64,000 nucleotides of DNA from Streptomyces fumigatiscleroticus (GCF_014647975.1 NZ_BMQF01000018.1:62001-126000), one strand, 5' to 3'. Positions 50,408-59,172 are shown, numbered from the stretch's first letter. Numbers and translations: made by a program. The notes: generated by a model from the sequence alone, not told the origin.

Positions 50408-51357
50408 TGGCTCGGGATCTGAGTAGCTGGATGACAGCAGCCAGAGTTGATCGAATGCCGATTATCCTAACCTGCATTCGAAGATATCCTCCGCCGGGAA
50501 TCAACTCGTCAGATGCTCACAGATACCTGTGGCGTCATTGCGGGGGCCCGATGAGCGAGATTCCTACACTGTTGGAAATTCTGACTCAAGTGGGACTTAT
50601 AGAATACGAGGACACGCGGCTACGAATCACCCGAAGCGGCGTAAGGATTGCAACGCAGGACCACCAGGTTGGCGGGCGGATCCTCGGAAAGACTCTGATT
50701 CAGGCAGGCGTCTTTGCGGGTCAGGTCCGGCGTCTGCTTGAAGTGAGTCAAGTCGATGAAGCTGGCACTCTTGTATGCCCAAAGGATCTGGCGTTGAGAG
50801 TCGCTCCTCAACTCACTGGAATCCTCCGTCGCTTTTCAACGGTCACCTTGAGCACGGAGCTGCGCGTGGAGGCCAGCATGGTGGCTGAATTGGGTGATGT
50901 TTGGTCGTTGCTACCAGCACCCACGAGTCCGAAAATCGACATCAAAAAAGACATGGGTAACCGTGGAGAGCTATATAGCTATCAATACTGCCGCATGAAT
51001 GCATCCGACAGTTCCAAGGTGCGGTGGGTGGCGAGAGACGATGAGACCCTTGGGTACGACATTGAGGACCTCAATTACACACCCAGGCGCAGGATTGAGG
51101 TGAAGTCGAGTGGTGACGGAAAGGTTCGCTTTTTCCTCAGTCGGAACGAGTGGAATGTAGCACATGAGCTCGGGGAGCACTATGAAGTGCATTTTTGGGG
51201 TGACGTTTCTCTCAAGCTTCCAGTGCAGCAAGAATTTGAAAAGCTAATTAGTCTGGGATACCCGATCATACTCCGAGGGATTAGTGACTTACTGGCGTCT
51301 GGTCGTCTTGCTGTTACTCCCACCCAGTATCTCGTAACGCACTCGGACAATGATTGA
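50407..51357 (+). CDS. DUF3883-type PD-(D/E)xK nuclease-like protein
   Basis: This 316-aa protein ends the cargo operon. The N-terminal half (about 1-100) is helical with a winged-helix look (LTQVGLIEYEDTRLRITRSG). The C-terminal half matches the DUF3883 (NO VEIN C-terminal) domain: GNRGELYSYQYC (Glu188), LGYDIE (Asp218), IEVKSS (Glu231, Lys233) and FFLSRNEWNVAHELGEHYEV. These residues follow the PD-(D/E)xK nuclease pattern, so DNA cleavage is plausible. Its ATG overlaps the helicase stop (TAATG). The attR site lies 250 bp downstream. Confidence 0.82.
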   Translation: MARDLSSWMTAARVDRMPIILTCIRRYPPPGINSSDAHRYLWRHCGGPMSEIPTLLEILTQVGLIEYEDTRLRITRSGVRIATQDHQVGGRILGKTLIQAGVFAGQVRRLLEVSQVDEAGTLVCPKDLALRVAPQLTGILRRFSTVTLSTELRVEASMVAELGDVWSLLPAPTSPKIDIKKDMGNRGELYSYQYCRMNASDSSKVRWVARDDETLGYDIEDLNYTPRRRIEVKSSGDGKVRFFLSRNEWNVAHELGEHYEVHFWGDVSLKLPVQQEFEKLISLGYPIILRGISDLLASGRLAVTPTQYLVTHSDND

Positions 51358-51607
51358 TGCATGGTCCATAGCGCAGTTCTCGAGCCTCTCGGGCAACGAA
51401 AAGTGTATCCACAGTGGTCAGCGCTCCGAGCAGACGACTGCCTTGTTGAAAGCCGCCTCACTCTGTCGCCGGTCTCCGAGCCGTACCCATGCTTCCTGGC
51501 GGCGAGTTCTATCGCAACGCCGACGATTGTTGTGGACAGTCCGTGGACGAGCGAGTTGCTCACAGCAGCTAGATGCCCTGTGAGCTCATGAAACAGCAGA
51601 GATGCGG

Positions 51608-51654
51608 ACGGCCTCCGGAGCCGTGTGCGCAGGTTCGAATCCTGCCGGGGGCAC
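51608..51654 (+). repeat. attR: 47-bp attachment-site repeat
   Basis: This is an identical copy of 33155-33201. Upstream sequence does not complete a tRNA (no acceptor 5' half or D-arm), so this is the displaced 3' tRNA end marking the element's right boundary. Confidence 0.93.
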
Positions 51655-52484
51655 CTTGTGTGAGGTGCCGAAGGACCCCGTGAACAGTGGAAACGCTGGG
51701 TGCGGGGTCTTTGTGTATGCGTAGCGTGTGCCGCTCGGAGCGGCCGTCCATCGGGCGCTGTGGACTGTTCGTTGAACTGGTCGTAGGAGCCGAAGGCCCA
51801 GTCAGCACTTGTGCTCTGGCCCCACTGCGGGCATCCACCAGCCGATGTTGCACGTTGAGCAAGCAGGCAGCGAGCGGCGTGGCCGCCTGTTCCGCGGTTC
51901 TACGAGTACGTGGTCGAAGGCGCCGCTGCGGGCGCTCGCTGGCGGCCGGCCGGCCGTGCTTCGCCGTGCAGGACTCCCGAAGTACGCGAGCAGCATGCCA
52001 GGGTCGCCACGGTGCGCGTCTCGTTCGCCGAGCAGTGCTTGGGTCCCAGGTCGCCGGACAGCGCCTGCAAGAGTGGCCCTCCGTGCGATTCGGGCGCATC
52101 CGATTCGGCCGTGCTCATCACGGTGACGCTTGCGTACGTCTTTCATGGCCTGCCGGGCATCGATGTACAGGGACAATAGCCCGGCCAGGAAGAGGGTCGT
52201 CCATGGAGCCTTGTTGTCGGTTTCCCACATGCCGGCCGTAAGCGATCGCCAGCCATTGCTCCTCTGCCATACCACCGAAGATGAACGATGGAGCAACAGG
52301 CAGATCCGACATGCTTCGGGTCAGTTTGCTCTCTTTATGCGTCAGAGTTTCGAACGTCTTGAGTCGATCGCGCATGTCGGAGTGCGAGCGGCGTCCCTGC
52401 CAGAGAGCACCGGCGAGGGCCAGCAGTCCCCGTCTGGGTGTCGAAAAGCTCACCGCGCCGTCGCGGATACGGAACACGGAGGGG
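51655..52484. other. Degenerate stretch after attR
   Basis: These 830 bp hold no clear gene. The stretch begins with the original tRNA terminator hairpin. A minus-strand frame around 52100-52240 (WTTLFLAGLLSLYIDARQA MKDVRKRHRDEHGR) looks protein-like but lacks a coherent start or end, so it may be a gene remnant. Other frames here are not convincing. Confidence 0.4.
51674..51709 (+). terminator. Original tRNA-Arg terminator hairpin
   Basis: GACCCCG (51674-51680) pairs with CGGGGTC (51703-51709), followed by TTTGTGT. It is homologous to the hairpin at 33218-33259 but has several substitutions. Confidence 0.7.
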
Positions 52485-52961
52485 TCACAGGGTTTTGCGC
52501 ATCACCTCGATCAGCCGGTCACGCTGTTCGTTGAATTCGGTGCGTGCCTGATCGACCGCTTCCGCGTCGTGCGACAGGCCCTGGCCTACGACTTGGCGAT
52601 AAGCACGCAGGCGGTCCACCAGGTGGTTCGCCTCCCGCAGAACGGCGTCGTCCGCGACGAGGGAGAGTTCCAGACGCCGGGACAACACCCTGCTGTCACG
52701 GATGACGGTCTGTGCGCGGGCCGACGCGGCGGCGTCGGTGTCATGGCCGCTGGCTACGTTGAAGAGGATCTCACTCGCTTCCGCGGTGGCGGTGAGGAAG
52801 GACGTGTACACCGCTCGCCGGTCATCTCTTCCGCGCTGGTCGCTCTCCCGCCTCCAACGTTGCCGGTCGAGGGCGAATGATGCTGTCAAGCCGATCAGCG
52901 CGCCCAGTGCGGTGCTCGCCAGACTGATCCATTCCATTCCCGTAAGTTGCTCCGCGTACAT
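52485..52961 (-). CDS. Small membrane-anchored protein of unknown function
   Basis: This 158-aa protein has a hydrophobic segment near the N-terminus (about residues 9-28, EWISLASTALGALIGLTASF). A long, highly charged helical domain rich in Arg, Ala, Asp and Glu (about 29-158) follows and is likely to form a coiled coil in the cytoplasm. ATG 52961 is chosen; a TTG at 52970 and an ATG at 52937 are alternatives. No family is recognised. Confidence 0.6.
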   Translation of the reverse strand: MYAEQLTGMEWISLASTALGALIGLTASFALDRQRWRRESDQRGRDDRRAVYTSFLTATAEASEILFNVASGHDTDAAASARAQTVIRDSRVLSRRLELSLVADDAVLREANHLVDRLRAYRQVVGQGLSHDAEAVDQARTEFNEQRDRLIEVMRKTL

Positions 52962-53121
52962 ACCTTCCAACCCCGGGGTACTGGGGGCGGCCGGGCGGAT
53001 CCGGTGAGGTCGTGGGGTGGGCCGGGGGGTGGGCCAGGGGTGGGGCTTCCCGGGGGATATTCGGTCCGCTGTGTCAGTGGTGGGGCTTAGGGTGCTGGTC
53101 AGTTCGGATCGGGGAGAGTCT

Positions 53122-54921
53122 GTGAGCCAAAGCTTCCGTGTCGACCTGCGCGGAATCGTCGACCTGTTGAGCCATCACCTGTACACCAGCCCGCAGGTGT
53201 ACGTCCGCGAGCTGCTCCAGAACGCGGTGGACGCGATCACCGCGGCGCACGGGGTCGACGGCGGGGCTCGGGGGGCCGGCCGGATCGTCGTCTCGTCGGC
53301 CGGGTCCACCGGTGACGGGTCGCTGACCATCAGCGACAACGGCATCGGGCTGAACGAGGCGCAGGTGCACGAGCTGCTGGCCACCATCGGCCGCAGCTCC
53401 AAGCGGGACGAGCTGGGGTTCGCCCGGCACGAGTTCCTGGGCCAGTTCGGCATCGGGCTGCTGTCCTGCTTCATGGTCTCGGACTCCATCGAGGTGACCA
53501 CCCGCCGTGCGGACGAGCCCACCGTGCTGTGGCACGGCCGCTCCGACGGCAGCTACACGGTGCGCCCGGCCCGGACCGGTGAGGAGCGCGCCGAGCCGGG
53601 CACCACGGTGACGCTGCGCCCGCGCCCCGGGTGCGAACAGCTGCTCACCCACGACGCCGTCACCGAGCTGGTGACCCACTTCGGCGGGCAGCTGCCGCAC
53701 AGCGTGACGGTGGACGGGACGGACGTCAGCGGCGGGCCGGCGCCCTGGGACCGGCCCGAGGGCGAGGATCCGGCGCGGCGGCGGGCGCGGCTGGAGGACT
53801 ACTGTGCGCGGGTCTTCGGTTTCCATCCCTTCGACGTGGTCGATCTGGCGGCCGCCGAGGCGGGGCTGCGCGGTGTCGCCTTCGTGCTGCCCATGCCCGC
53901 CAATCCGGCGGTGCCCGCCGCGCACCGTGTGTATCTGAAGCAGATGCTGCTGTCCGAGGGGGCCGAGCGGCTGCTGCCGGAGTGGGCCTTCTTCGTGCGC
54001 TGCGTGGTGGACGCCGCCGAGCTGCGCCCCACCGCGAGCCGGGAGGCGCTCTACGAGGACTCGCTGCTCGCCGGCGTCCGTGACACGCTCGGGGACGGGC
54101 TGCGGGCCTGGCTGGTGCGGCTCAGCCGACGGGATCCGGGCCGGCTGCGCGAGTTCCTGCGCGTGCATCACCTGGGCGTGAAGGCGCTGGCCCTGCACGA
54201 CGACGAGATGCTCCGGCTGGTCACCGACTACTGGCCCATGGAGACCAATGTCGGACCGTTGACCCTCGCCGAGTTCCGGGAGCGGTACGGCGTCCTCAGG
54301 TTCACCCCGCTGGTGGACGAGTTCCGGCAGCTGGCGCCCGTCGCGGCGGCCCAGGGGCTCGCCGTCGTCAACGCCGGGTACGTGTACGACGCCCAGATCA
54401 TCGACCGGCTGGTCACGGTGGACCGGGAGCTGGAGGCCGAGACGCTGCGCGCGGCCGACCTGACCACGCACCTGGAGCGGCTGTCCGCGGCCGAGGAGCA
54501 GGCCGTGGCCCCTGCCCTGGCCGCCTCGGACCGCGTCCTGGCGCGGCTCGGCTGCGACCTGCTCGTACGGTCCTTCGAGCCGTCCGGGCTTCCGGCGCTC
54601 TATCTGCTCGACGACGACACGGCGTTCCAGGTGGACCTGCGGCAGGCCGCGGAGCAGGTGGACGACGTCTGGGCGTCCATCCTCGGGAGTTTCCGGACCT
54701 CCGAGGAGCCCCGTCCCCGTCTGGTGCTCAACCATCGCAACGCGCTCGCCCGCCAGGTGCTGGCGCTGGACGACGCCGAGCTGCGCGCGAGCTGTCTGGA
54801 GGGTCTGTACGTGCAGGCCCTGCTGCTCGGCCATCATCCGCTGCGCCCCGCGGACACCGCCGTGCTCAACCAGTCCTTCCTCGGCCTCATCGGCCGCGCC
54901 GTCGCCGGAGGTGCCCGGTGA
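53122..54921 (+). CDS. HSP90 family ATPase (HtpG-like)
   Basis: This 599-aa GHKL ATPase is related to HtpG. The N-terminal ATP pocket shows YVRELLQNAVDAITA (catalytic Glu and Asn), ISDNGIGL and FLGQFGIGLLSCF. A middle domain follows with RVYLKQMLLSEGAERLLPEW and the TASREALYED segment equivalent to the HtpG catalytic loop. GTG 53122 has GGGGAG about 6 nt upstream. Its stop overlaps the start of the TPR gene (GTGA), so the two are coupled and likely work together. Confidence 0.88.
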   Translation: MSQSFRVDLRGIVDLLSHHLYTSPQVYVRELLQNAVDAITAAHGVDGGARGAGRIVVSSAGSTGDGSLTISDNGIGLNEAQVHELLATIGRSSKRDELGFARHEFLGQFGIGLLSCFMVSDSIEVTTRRADEPTVLWHGRSDGSYTVRPARTGEERAEPGTTVTLRPRPGCEQLLTHDAVTELVTHFGGQLPHSVTVDGTDVSGGPAPWDRPEGEDPARRRARLEDYCARVFGFHPFDVVDLAAAEAGLRGVAFVLPMPANPAVPAAHRVYLKQMLLSEGAERLLPEWAFFVRCVVDAAELRPTASREALYEDSLLAGVRDTLGDGLRAWLVRLSRRDPGRLREFLRVHHLGVKALALHDDEMLRLVTDYWPMETNVGPLTLAEFRERYGVLRFTPLVDEFRQLAPVAAAQGLAVVNAGYVYDAQIIDRLVTVDRELEAETLRAADLTTHLERLSAAEEQAVAPALAASDRVLARLGCDLLVRSFEPSGLPALYLLDDDTAFQVDLRQAAEQVDDVWASILGSFRTSEEPRPRLVLNHRNALARQVLALDDAELRASCLEGLYVQALLLGHHPLRPADTAVLNQSFLGLIGRAVAGGAR

Positions 54922-57104
54922 GCCACACCGAGGAGGAGCTGCGCAAGCTCTACAGGGACACCTTCGCCATGCCGCGCGGTGCGGCGAAGTTCGCGGCGCT
55001 GGAGGAGGTGATCCGGCACGCGGACGCGCTCGGTCTGGTGGAGTTCGCCTTCCAGGTGCGGATGCAGGCGACCTCGGTGTTCCAGCACAGCTGGGTACCG
55101 GCCAAGGCGCTGCTGGCCTACTCCTGGTGTCTGGCGGCGTACGACCGTGAGCCGGAGCGCTTCGGGGCGGGGGCCGAGCGGCAGCTGCTGTGGAACATCA
55201 AGTGGATGATCTACAGCGTCCACCAGTTCCCGGAGATACCGCTGCAACGCGCCCACGACCTGCTGGACGACATGGAGCGCCGCTACCGGCGCGGCGGCCA
55301 CAGCATGCACGCCGTGCTCCAGCACCGCGGGCTGATCGCGGAGAGCGTGGGCGAGCTGGAGCAGGCCCAGGACTTCTACGAGCGGATGGCCCGCACCCGG
55401 CGCGACTCGCTGTCGGACTGCTCGGGCTGTGTGCCGAGCAGCCAGGTGCGCACCCTGGTCGCGCTGGGCCGTGACGAGGAGGCGATACGGATCGGGGAGC
55501 CGGCCCGCGCCTCGTCCTGCTCCGAGCAGCCCCAGTGGATCAACTCCGAGCTGCTGTTGCCGTATGTGCGTACCGGCCGCGAGGAGAAGGCGCTGGAGGC
55601 CCATCGCACCGCGTACCGCAGGATCCGCGACAACCCGCACCATCTGGCCGAGCTCGCGCTGAACCTGCTGTTCTGCGTGCACACCGGCAACGAACGGCGC
55701 GGACTCGATCTGATCGAGCGGCATCTGTCCTGGCTGGACCGTGCCCGGACACCGCTGGCGGAGGTCGAGTTCGCGGCCGCCGCGGTGGCCGTCCTGGCCG
55801 CGCTGGAGAAGCGGGGCGAGGGCGGGCTGTCCCTGCGCTTCCCGGCCGCGGAGGGCCGGCGCCACCCGGACACCACCGTCACCGCCCTCGCCGCCGAACT
55901 GCGGGAACGCGCCCTGGACATCGCGGCGCGGTTCGACGCCCGCAACGGCAACGGCTACCAGGGCGACCGGATCAGACGGTGGATGGCTGCCGGGGCGATC
56001 GGTGCGCCCGTGTCCATGTCCGTGTTCGCCGGGCACTCCGCACGGTCCGACACGCCCGGCGGCGAACGCGTCCGGGAGCTGGTCGAGCGGGTCGCCGCCT
56101 CGACAGCCGCGGGTGACACGAAGGACGCGGCCCGTGCGCGGCTCGCCGCCGCCGGCGCGCTGCTGGACGCCGGGCGCGCGGCGGAGGCGGTGGAGGCGGC
56201 GGAAGAGGCCGTCCGCGAGCTGGAACGGCTCGGCATGGCCGCGGACACCGTCCGCTGCGAGGTGCTGCTGGCCCGCGCCTACGAGCAGGACGGGCAGCGG
56301 GGCGAGGCCGTGCGCCGCCTGCGTGCGCTGCTGGAGAAGGGGCACGGGGAAGTCCCGGCGGTCCCCGCCGTGTTCGACCGCCCGGAGCTGGAGGCGACGC
56401 TCGGCACGTGGCTGGGGTACGGCCCGGAGGCGGCGCGCTGGTGCCTCTCGGCGGCCCGGGGCTTCGCGGCCTCCGGCCGCACCGAGGAGCGGCTTCCCGC
56501 GCTGCGGCAGGCGCTGCTGCGCGGCCCCGCCCCCGAGACGGTGGCGGAGCTGCTGGCCGAGGCCGAGTCCGCGCTGGCCGAGCCGGGTACGCCTGCCGTG
56601 GCCAGGGCCGGGCTCCGGCACGCATGTGCCCGGGCGCTGCACCGCGAGGGGCGGCTGACGGAGGCCGCGGCGCACCTGTCGGCCGCACGCGCCCTCCTTA
56701 CCGAGACCTCCGCCACCAAGCAGACCGAGCAGACCAAGCAGACCGGGCGGACCAGGCAGGCCGGGCAGGCCGGGCAGGCCGGGCAGGCCGGGCAGGCCGG
56801 GCAGGCCCGGCATTCCGAGTTCGCCGATCTGCTCGGTGAGGTCCTGGCCGCGCTGGCGGGTGTCCGCCTCCGGCTCGGTACCCCGGACGCCGCCGAGGAG
56901 GCGGCCCGCGCGGCGCTGGAGCTCCTGGCGGACTCCGCCGATCCCTGGAGCGACACCCGCTGGAACGCGGCCGTGGTCCTCGTCCGGTGTCTGCTGGCAC
57001 GCGGCGCGCGGGCCGAGGCCGAGGAGCTGATGAGCGAGCACGGGATGGACGAGGAGGACGTGGAGGCGGACTTGGAGGAGGTCCTGGAGGAGCTGGGCGG
57101 CTGA
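54918..57104 (+). CDS. TPR-repeat protein coupled to the HSP90-like gene
   Basis: This 728-aa helical protein is built of tetratricopeptide-like repeats throughout (for example AHDLLDDMERRYRRGGHSMH, AVLAALEKRGEGGL, ARLAAAGALLDAGRAAEAVE). A low-complexity QAG/QT tract at about residues 598-632 comes from a 9-bp GGGCAGGCC-type tandem repeat (56756-56810) and may vary between strains. The GTG overlaps the upstream stop. By analogy with eukaryotic HSP90-TPR pairs it may be a client adaptor, but this is inference. Confidence 0.82.
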   Translation: MSHTEEELRKLYRDTFAMPRGAAKFAALEEVIRHADALGLVEFAFQVRMQATSVFQHSWVPAKALLAYSWCLAAYDREPERFGAGAERQLLWNIKWMIYSVHQFPEIPLQRAHDLLDDMERRYRRGGHSMHAVLQHRGLIAESVGELEQAQDFYERMARTRRDSLSDCSGCVPSSQVRTLVALGRDEEAIRIGEPARASSCSEQPQWINSELLLPYVRTGREEKALEAHRTAYRRIRDNPHHLAELALNLLFCVHTGNERRGLDLIERHLSWLDRARTPLAEVEFAAAAVAVLAALEKRGEGGLSLRFPAAEGRRHPDTTVTALAAELRERALDIAARFDARNGNGYQGDRIRRWMAAGAIGAPVSMSVFAGHSARSDTPGGERVRELVERVAASTAAGDTKDAARARLAAAGALLDAGRAAEAVEAAEEAVRELERLGMAADTVRCEVLLARAYEQDGQRGEAVRRLRALLEKGHGEVPAVPAVFDRPELEATLGTWLGYGPEAARWCLSAARGFAASGRTEERLPALRQALLRGPAPETVAELLAEAESALAEPGTPAVARAGLRHACARALHREGRLTEAAAHLSAARALLTETSATKQTEQTKQTGRTRQAGQAGQAGQAGQAGQARHSEFADLLGEVLAALAGVRLRLGTPDAAEEAARAALELLADSADPWSDTRWNAAVVLVRCLLARGARAEAEELMSEHGMDEEDVEADLEEVLEELGG

Positions 57105-57109
57105 GGCGA

Positions 57110-57136
57110 CCGGCCGTTCGGCGCCCCTTCGGCCGG
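57110..57136. terminator. Hairpin between convergent TPR and response regulator genes
   Basis: CCGGCCG (57110-57116) pairs with CGGCCGG (57130-57136) in the 41-bp gap between convergent genes. Confidence 0.5.
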
Positions 57137-57145
57137 CGGCGGAGC

Positions 57146-57772
57146 TCATCGCAGCAGGCGACGCTCCTTGGCGACCGCCACCGCGCCCGCCCTGGTGTCC
57201 ACTCCGAGCTTGCCGTAGATCCGCCCCAGGTGGGTCTTGACCGTCGCCTCGCTGATGAACAGGGCCCGGGCTATCTCGCGGTTGCTCAGGCCCAGGGACA
57301 GCTGGGTGAGGATGTCGTGTTCGCGGTTGGACAGGGCCGGCCGCGGGCTGCGGAGCTGGGACAGCAGGCGGTCGGCCACCGGGGGTGAGAGGGCGGTACG
57401 GCCCGATGCCGCGTCGTGGATGGCGGCAAAGAGTTCCTCGGGGCGTTCCGCTTTGAGGAGATAGCCCGTCGCGCCCGCCTCGATGGCGCGGGTGATGTCC
57501 GCGTCCGTGTCGAACATGGTGAGGACCAGCACCCTGGTCCGCTCCGTGTTCGACGTCAGGTGCTTCGTCGCCGTCACGCCGTCCATGCCCTCGCCCAGTT
57601 GCAGGTCCATCAGGACCACGTCGGGCCTGACGCTCGCGGCCGTGGCGAGGGCCTCCTCGCCGCTGCCCGCCTCGCCGACCACCTCGATGCCCTCGGCGCT
57701 CGACAGCAGCGCGCGCAGGCCGGCCCGGACCACCGCGTGGTCGTCGCAGAGCAGGACACGGACGTCGTTCAC
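57146..57772 (-). CDS. NarL/FixJ response regulator
   Basis: This 208-aa protein has a receiver with DD at 10-11 and phospho-acceptor Asp56 (VVLMDLQLGEG), then a LuxR helix-turn-helix (LSNREHDILTQLSLGLSNREIARALFISEATVKTHL). GTG 57772 overlaps the kinase stop (GTGA), so it is coupled. Its targets are not visible; no operator was recognised. Confidence 0.92.
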   Translation of the reverse strand: MNDVRVLLCDDHAVVRAGLRALLSSAEGIEVVGEAGSGEEALATAASVRPDVVLMDLQLGEGMDGVTATKHLTSNTERTRVLVLTMFDTDADITRAIEAGATGYLLKAERPEELFAAIHDAASGRTALSPPVADRLLSQLRSPRPALSNREHDILTQLSLGLSNREIARALFISEATVKTHLGRIYGKLGVDTRAGAVAVAKERRLLR

Positions 57773-59172
57773 GGCACGGGCTCCTCGCGGGCGTCGGGGA
57801 CCGGCACGGGGGTGAGGGGGATCGCGACCGAGATCACCGTACCCTCGCCCGGGGTCGACTCCACGGTGAGGGTGCCGCCGGTCTGGCGGGCGCGGATGCG
57901 CATGGCCGGAAGGCCGTGGCCCCGGGTTCCGCTCTCGCCGGTCCGCGCCGCGGATGTCGGGTCGAAGCCGCGGCCGTTGTCCGCGATGTCCAGGGAGATC
58001 TGGTCGTCCAGGCAGGTCAGGGTCAGCACGGCCCTCGTGGCCGCCGCGTGTTCGCGTACGTTGGCCAGCGCGCCCTGCGCGATGCGCAGCAGGGCGGCCT
58101 CGGTGCGCTCCGGTAGGCGGGGCGGAGGTCCGTCGGAGCCGTCCAGGTGGAAGTGCACCTTCAGGCCCGGGACGCTCTCCCGTTCGGCGAGTGCGCGCAG
58201 TGCCGCGGGCAAGGAGTGGCCGGCCAGGCCGGCCGGGGCCAGGTCGTGGACGAAGCGCCGGGCCTCGGTGAGGTTGTGGGACGTGATGCCGACGGCCCTG
58301 CGGATGTGGTCGCGGGCCGCCTCCGGGTCCGTACGCCATACGCGTTCCGCGGCCTGGAGGAGCATCCGCTGGCTGGACAGGCCCTGGGCCAGGGTGTCGT
58401 GGATCTCCGCGGACAGGCGCTGGCGTTCCGCCAGGACGCCCGCCCGGTGCTCGGTGGCGGCGAGTTCGCTGCGGGTGCGGACCAGGTCGTCGATCAGGAG
58501 CCGTTGCCGGACCGTCTGGCGTTGCAGGTGGACCAGTACGGCGGTGGCCACCGCGGCGACGGCCGGCGGGGCGACGATCATGTTGGGGTTGAGGGTGCCG
58601 TGGGCCACCCGGATCTCGGAGACGACGACCAGGGCGGTGAGCACGGCCGCCAGCGGAACAGCGAGCCGCGTCGGCAGCGTGTGCAGGCCGGCGAAGAGCA
58701 GGGGCATGGCGCACCAGGTGGCGCTGGGCGCGAGGGCCAGCAGGACCAGCCAGACGGCCGTGACCGAGGCCAGCCAGACCAGGTGGCGCGCCGTGGGCGG
58801 GGTGCCGGGGACGGGGGCCGGGGCCAGCAGCCGGCCCAGGACGTACACCGCGCCCAGCAGGGCGAACAGGGTCACCACCACTGCCGTGCGGCCGTCGCCG
58901 TGCTGGTCGCGGGTGAGGAAACGGACCAGTGAGGAGAGCAGGAGCAGGAAGAAGGCCGCGTGCATGACCGTGGTCAGGCCGCGGCCGTCCGGGGCCGGGC
59001 CCGGGGCCTGGCCCGACCCCGGACCCGGGTTCGGGTTCGGGCCCGGGGTCGGACTCGTATTCGTGTTCGAATTCGGGTCCAGGTCCGGGTCCGGGTCCAG
59101 GTCCGGGTCCGGGTCCGGGTCCTGGTGCCGAAGCGGCCTGCTCGGTCGGCCCGGCGGGGTCGTCAGGCGCAT
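57769..59172 (-). CDS. NarL-family sensor histidine kinase with Asp-Pro-rich N-terminal tail
   Basis: This 467-aa kinase starts with an unusual cytoplasmic tail (residues 17-60) of DP and NPGP repeats, encoded by a 6-bp GGGTCC/AGGTCC-type repeat at about 59030-59125. Six or so hydrophobic segments (68-220) follow, then the HisKA_3 box with His258 (AEIHDTLAQGLSSQ) and a HATPase domain (ADNGRGFDP, RGHGLPAMRIRA). It is coupled to the response regulator. A later start that skips the repeat (for example near TTVMHAAFF) cannot be excluded. Confidence 0.88.
   Translation of the reverse strand: MRLTTPPGRPSRPLRHQDPDPDPDLDPDPDLDPNSNTNTSPTPGPNPNPGPGSGQAPGPAPDGRGLTTVMHAAFFLLLLSSLVRFLTRDQHGDGRTAVVVTLFALLGAVYVLGRLLAPAPVPGTPPTARHLVWLASVTAVWLVLLALAPSATWCAMPLLFAGLHTLPTRLAVPLAAVLTALVVVSEIRVAHGTLNPNMIVAPPAVAAVATAVLVHLQRQTVRQRLLIDDLVRTRSELAATEHRAGVLAERQRLSAEIHDTLAQGLSSQRMLLQAAERVWRTDPEAARDHIRRAVGITSHNLTEARRFVHDLAPAGLAGHSLPAALRALAERESVPGLKVHFHLDGSDGPPPRLPERTEAALLRIAQGALANVREHAAATRAVLTLTCLDDQISLDIADNGRGFDPTSAARTGESGTRGHGLPAMRIRARQTGGTLTVESTPGEGTVISVAIPLTPVPVPDAREEPVP

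Larger units (their letters stand above)
33155..51654. mobile_element. pSAM2-type actinomycete integrative and conjugative element (AICE) in tRNA-Arg
   Basis: This 18.5-kb element is bounded by the 47-bp direct repeats. It carries the AICE module set: tyrosine integrase, excisionase, RepSA-type replication initiator, small Spd/transfer proteins, an FtsK-like TraB, an SCO3933-type regulator, an XRE regulator and a GntR-Nudix (KorSA/Pif) protein. The int-to-regulator genes run leftward from 41517 to 33978 with many 4-bp start/stop overlaps. Cargo is a lower-GC four-gene operon (45075-51357) that resembles a defence system. traB and a PycTM-like gene each contain an apparent frameshift, so present mobility is doubtful unless these are sequencing errors. 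Confidence 0.95.

Noticed and set aside
51600-51654. Second tRNA-Arg gene at the right end
   Set aside because: Only the 3' 46 bases of the tRNA are present; there is no acceptor 5' strand or D-arm, so it is attR.
33155-51654. CRISPR array or phage structural genes in the element
   Set aside because: No regularly spaced repeats and no capsid, portal or tail genes were found; the content is that of an AICE.
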